DNA of 5,966 nt from JAXHUH01 sp034211175 (GTDB lineage Bacteria > Actinomycetota > Acidimicrobiia > Acidimicrobiales > CAIXPF01). The notes beneath the pieces are model-generated. The model had not been told where the DNA came from and did no database searches. It saw only the letters and a program-made list of their open reading frames with translations. The stretch spans positions 1-5,966 of the forward strand of contig JAXHUH010000281.1 of NCBI GenBank assembly GCA_034211175.1. The letters run 5' to 3'. The position numbers were made by a program, and so were the translations under genes. Shown here piece after piece: positions 5,592 through 5,966 of this stretch (the stretch's first letter is position 1; each line of letters starts with the position of its first letter).

Positions 5592-5783
5592 CCGTCGGTG
5601 GTCCGGTGTCGTCTTTGTCGCACCCGCGTGTCGCGCCCGGTCGGTGCGGCCGTCGTCGTCCCGGCGCGCCGCACATGCCCCGGCCCGGCCCGGACCTCGT
5701 CGTGAAATCGGCGGGGTGGGCACGTCGCGGACCGGGTCGGTGCCGTCCCGCGACTCGACGCGCCGGAAGGTCGTGTGCCGGGA

Positions 5784-5789
5784 TAGCCT
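5784..5789 (+). promoter_or_regulatory. Candidate -10 element of the DksA/TraR-like gene
   Basis: TAGCCT in the context GGGATAGCCTTACC fits the TAnnnT -10 pattern and lies ~77 nt before the ATG at 5866. No convincing -35 is visible at the expected distance, so this rests on the -10 only. Confidence 0.3.
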
Positions 5790-5865
5790 TACCGGCTCCA
5801 GTGCCGGGACGCCGACGAGGCGCACCCGGTGCGGGCCGGATTGCCGGATCGAGGGGTCTGTGGCC

Positions 5866-5966
5866 ATGGCAGCGAAGAAGTCGTCGGATGTGGGGGCGGC
5901 GGTGAGTCCGTTCCCGGCGGAGTTCGTGGAGGCGCAGCGTCAGCTGTTGCTGGAGGAGCGGGCGCG
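5866..5966 (+). CDS. DksA/TraR-family protein, N-terminal fragment (3' end outside window)
   Basis: The ATG at 5866 has GAGGGG (5851-5856) nine bases upstream. The 33 visible residues begin MAAKKSSDVGAAVSPFP and continue with EFVEAQRQLLLEERA. A lysine-containing disordered start followed by a helix with QRQLLLEER is typical of the first coiled-coil helix of actinobacterial DksA/TraR proteins. In that family, the coiled-coil tip enters the RNA polymerase secondary channel. Codons are heavily G-ending, as in the fragment at 1-114 and unlike the minus-strand operon. Only the N-terminus is visible, so the zinc-finger state is unknown. Joining this end directly to the left edge of the window would not be in frame and would lack the middle of the protein, so these are more likely two separate family members. 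Confidence 0.6.
   Translation, partial: MAAKKSSDVGAAVSPFPAEFVEAQRQLLLEERA

Larger units (their letters stand above)
5314..5865. other. 552-nt divergent intergenic region
   Basis: No convincing gene is present. Open frames on both strands translate to Arg/Pro/His-rich sequence without a recognisable domain. The part at about 5400-5470 is noticeably less GC-rich than its surroundings, as expected for a control region. The region must hold the promoter of the minus-strand operon and of the plus-strand DksA/TraR-like gene. Inverted repeats cluster at 5513-5591. No tRNA or other known RNA gene was recognised by eye. Confidence 0.6.

Noticed and set aside
5469..5867. 132-codon minus-strand frame in the divergent intergenic region
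   Set aside because: Its Arg/His/Pro-rich translation has no domain, its start lies opposite the ATG of the DksA/TraR-like gene, and the region contains promoter-like DNA.
1..5966. CRISPR array, insertion sequence, tRNA or phage genes
   Set aside because: No regularly spaced repeats, transposase motifs, terminal repeats, tRNA-like cloverleaf or phage proteins were seen on either strand.

Overview
The window is very GC-rich, with C/G-ending codons and Arg/Ala/Pro-rich proteins, which suggests a high-GC actinobacterium (Actinomycetota). A lineage such as Acidimicrobiia is possible, but the sequence alone does not settle it. Most of the window (positions 146-5313) is one minus-strand run of seven closely spaced genes that reads as a small-GTPase / Roadblock signalling operon.

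In transcription order, from high to low coordinates, the operon holds: a Roadblock-like protein (4942-5313); an MglA/CvnD-like small GTPase (4277-4912); a classical Roadblock/LC7 (MglB-like) protein (3807-4205); a second Roadblock-like protein paralogous to the first (3393-3770); a second, larger GTPase-like protein with a degenerate P-loop and a long unrecognised C-terminal half (1971-3365); a DUF4388 protein with a long disordered linker and a short basic C-terminal helix (964-1974); and a DUF4388 paralogue that appears frameshifted (146-836). Gaps are 27-71 nt up to the second GTPase. The second GTPase and the first DUF4388 gene overlap by 4 nt (ATGA). A 127-nt gap precedes the last gene.

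The operon is bracketed by two partial plus-strand genes of the same apparent family, DksA/TraR. The left edge holds a C-terminus (1-114) and the right edge an N-terminus (5866-5966). A 552-nt divergent intergenic region (5314-5865) carries probable promoters and several inverted repeats.

Working model (inference): the Roadblock proteins regulate or scaffold the GTPases, as MglB does for MglA, and the DUF4388 proteins act as adaptors or outputs through their shared C-terminal helix. The content differs from Streptomyces conservons, because no CvnA-type histidine kinase and no DUF742 (CvnC) protein is present. It also differs from the minimal Myxococcus mglBA pair. The main points for follow-up are the two-GTPase/three-Roadblock/two-DUF4388 architecture, the lysine-less P-loop of the second GTPase, the shared C-terminal helix, and the frameshift in the last gene.
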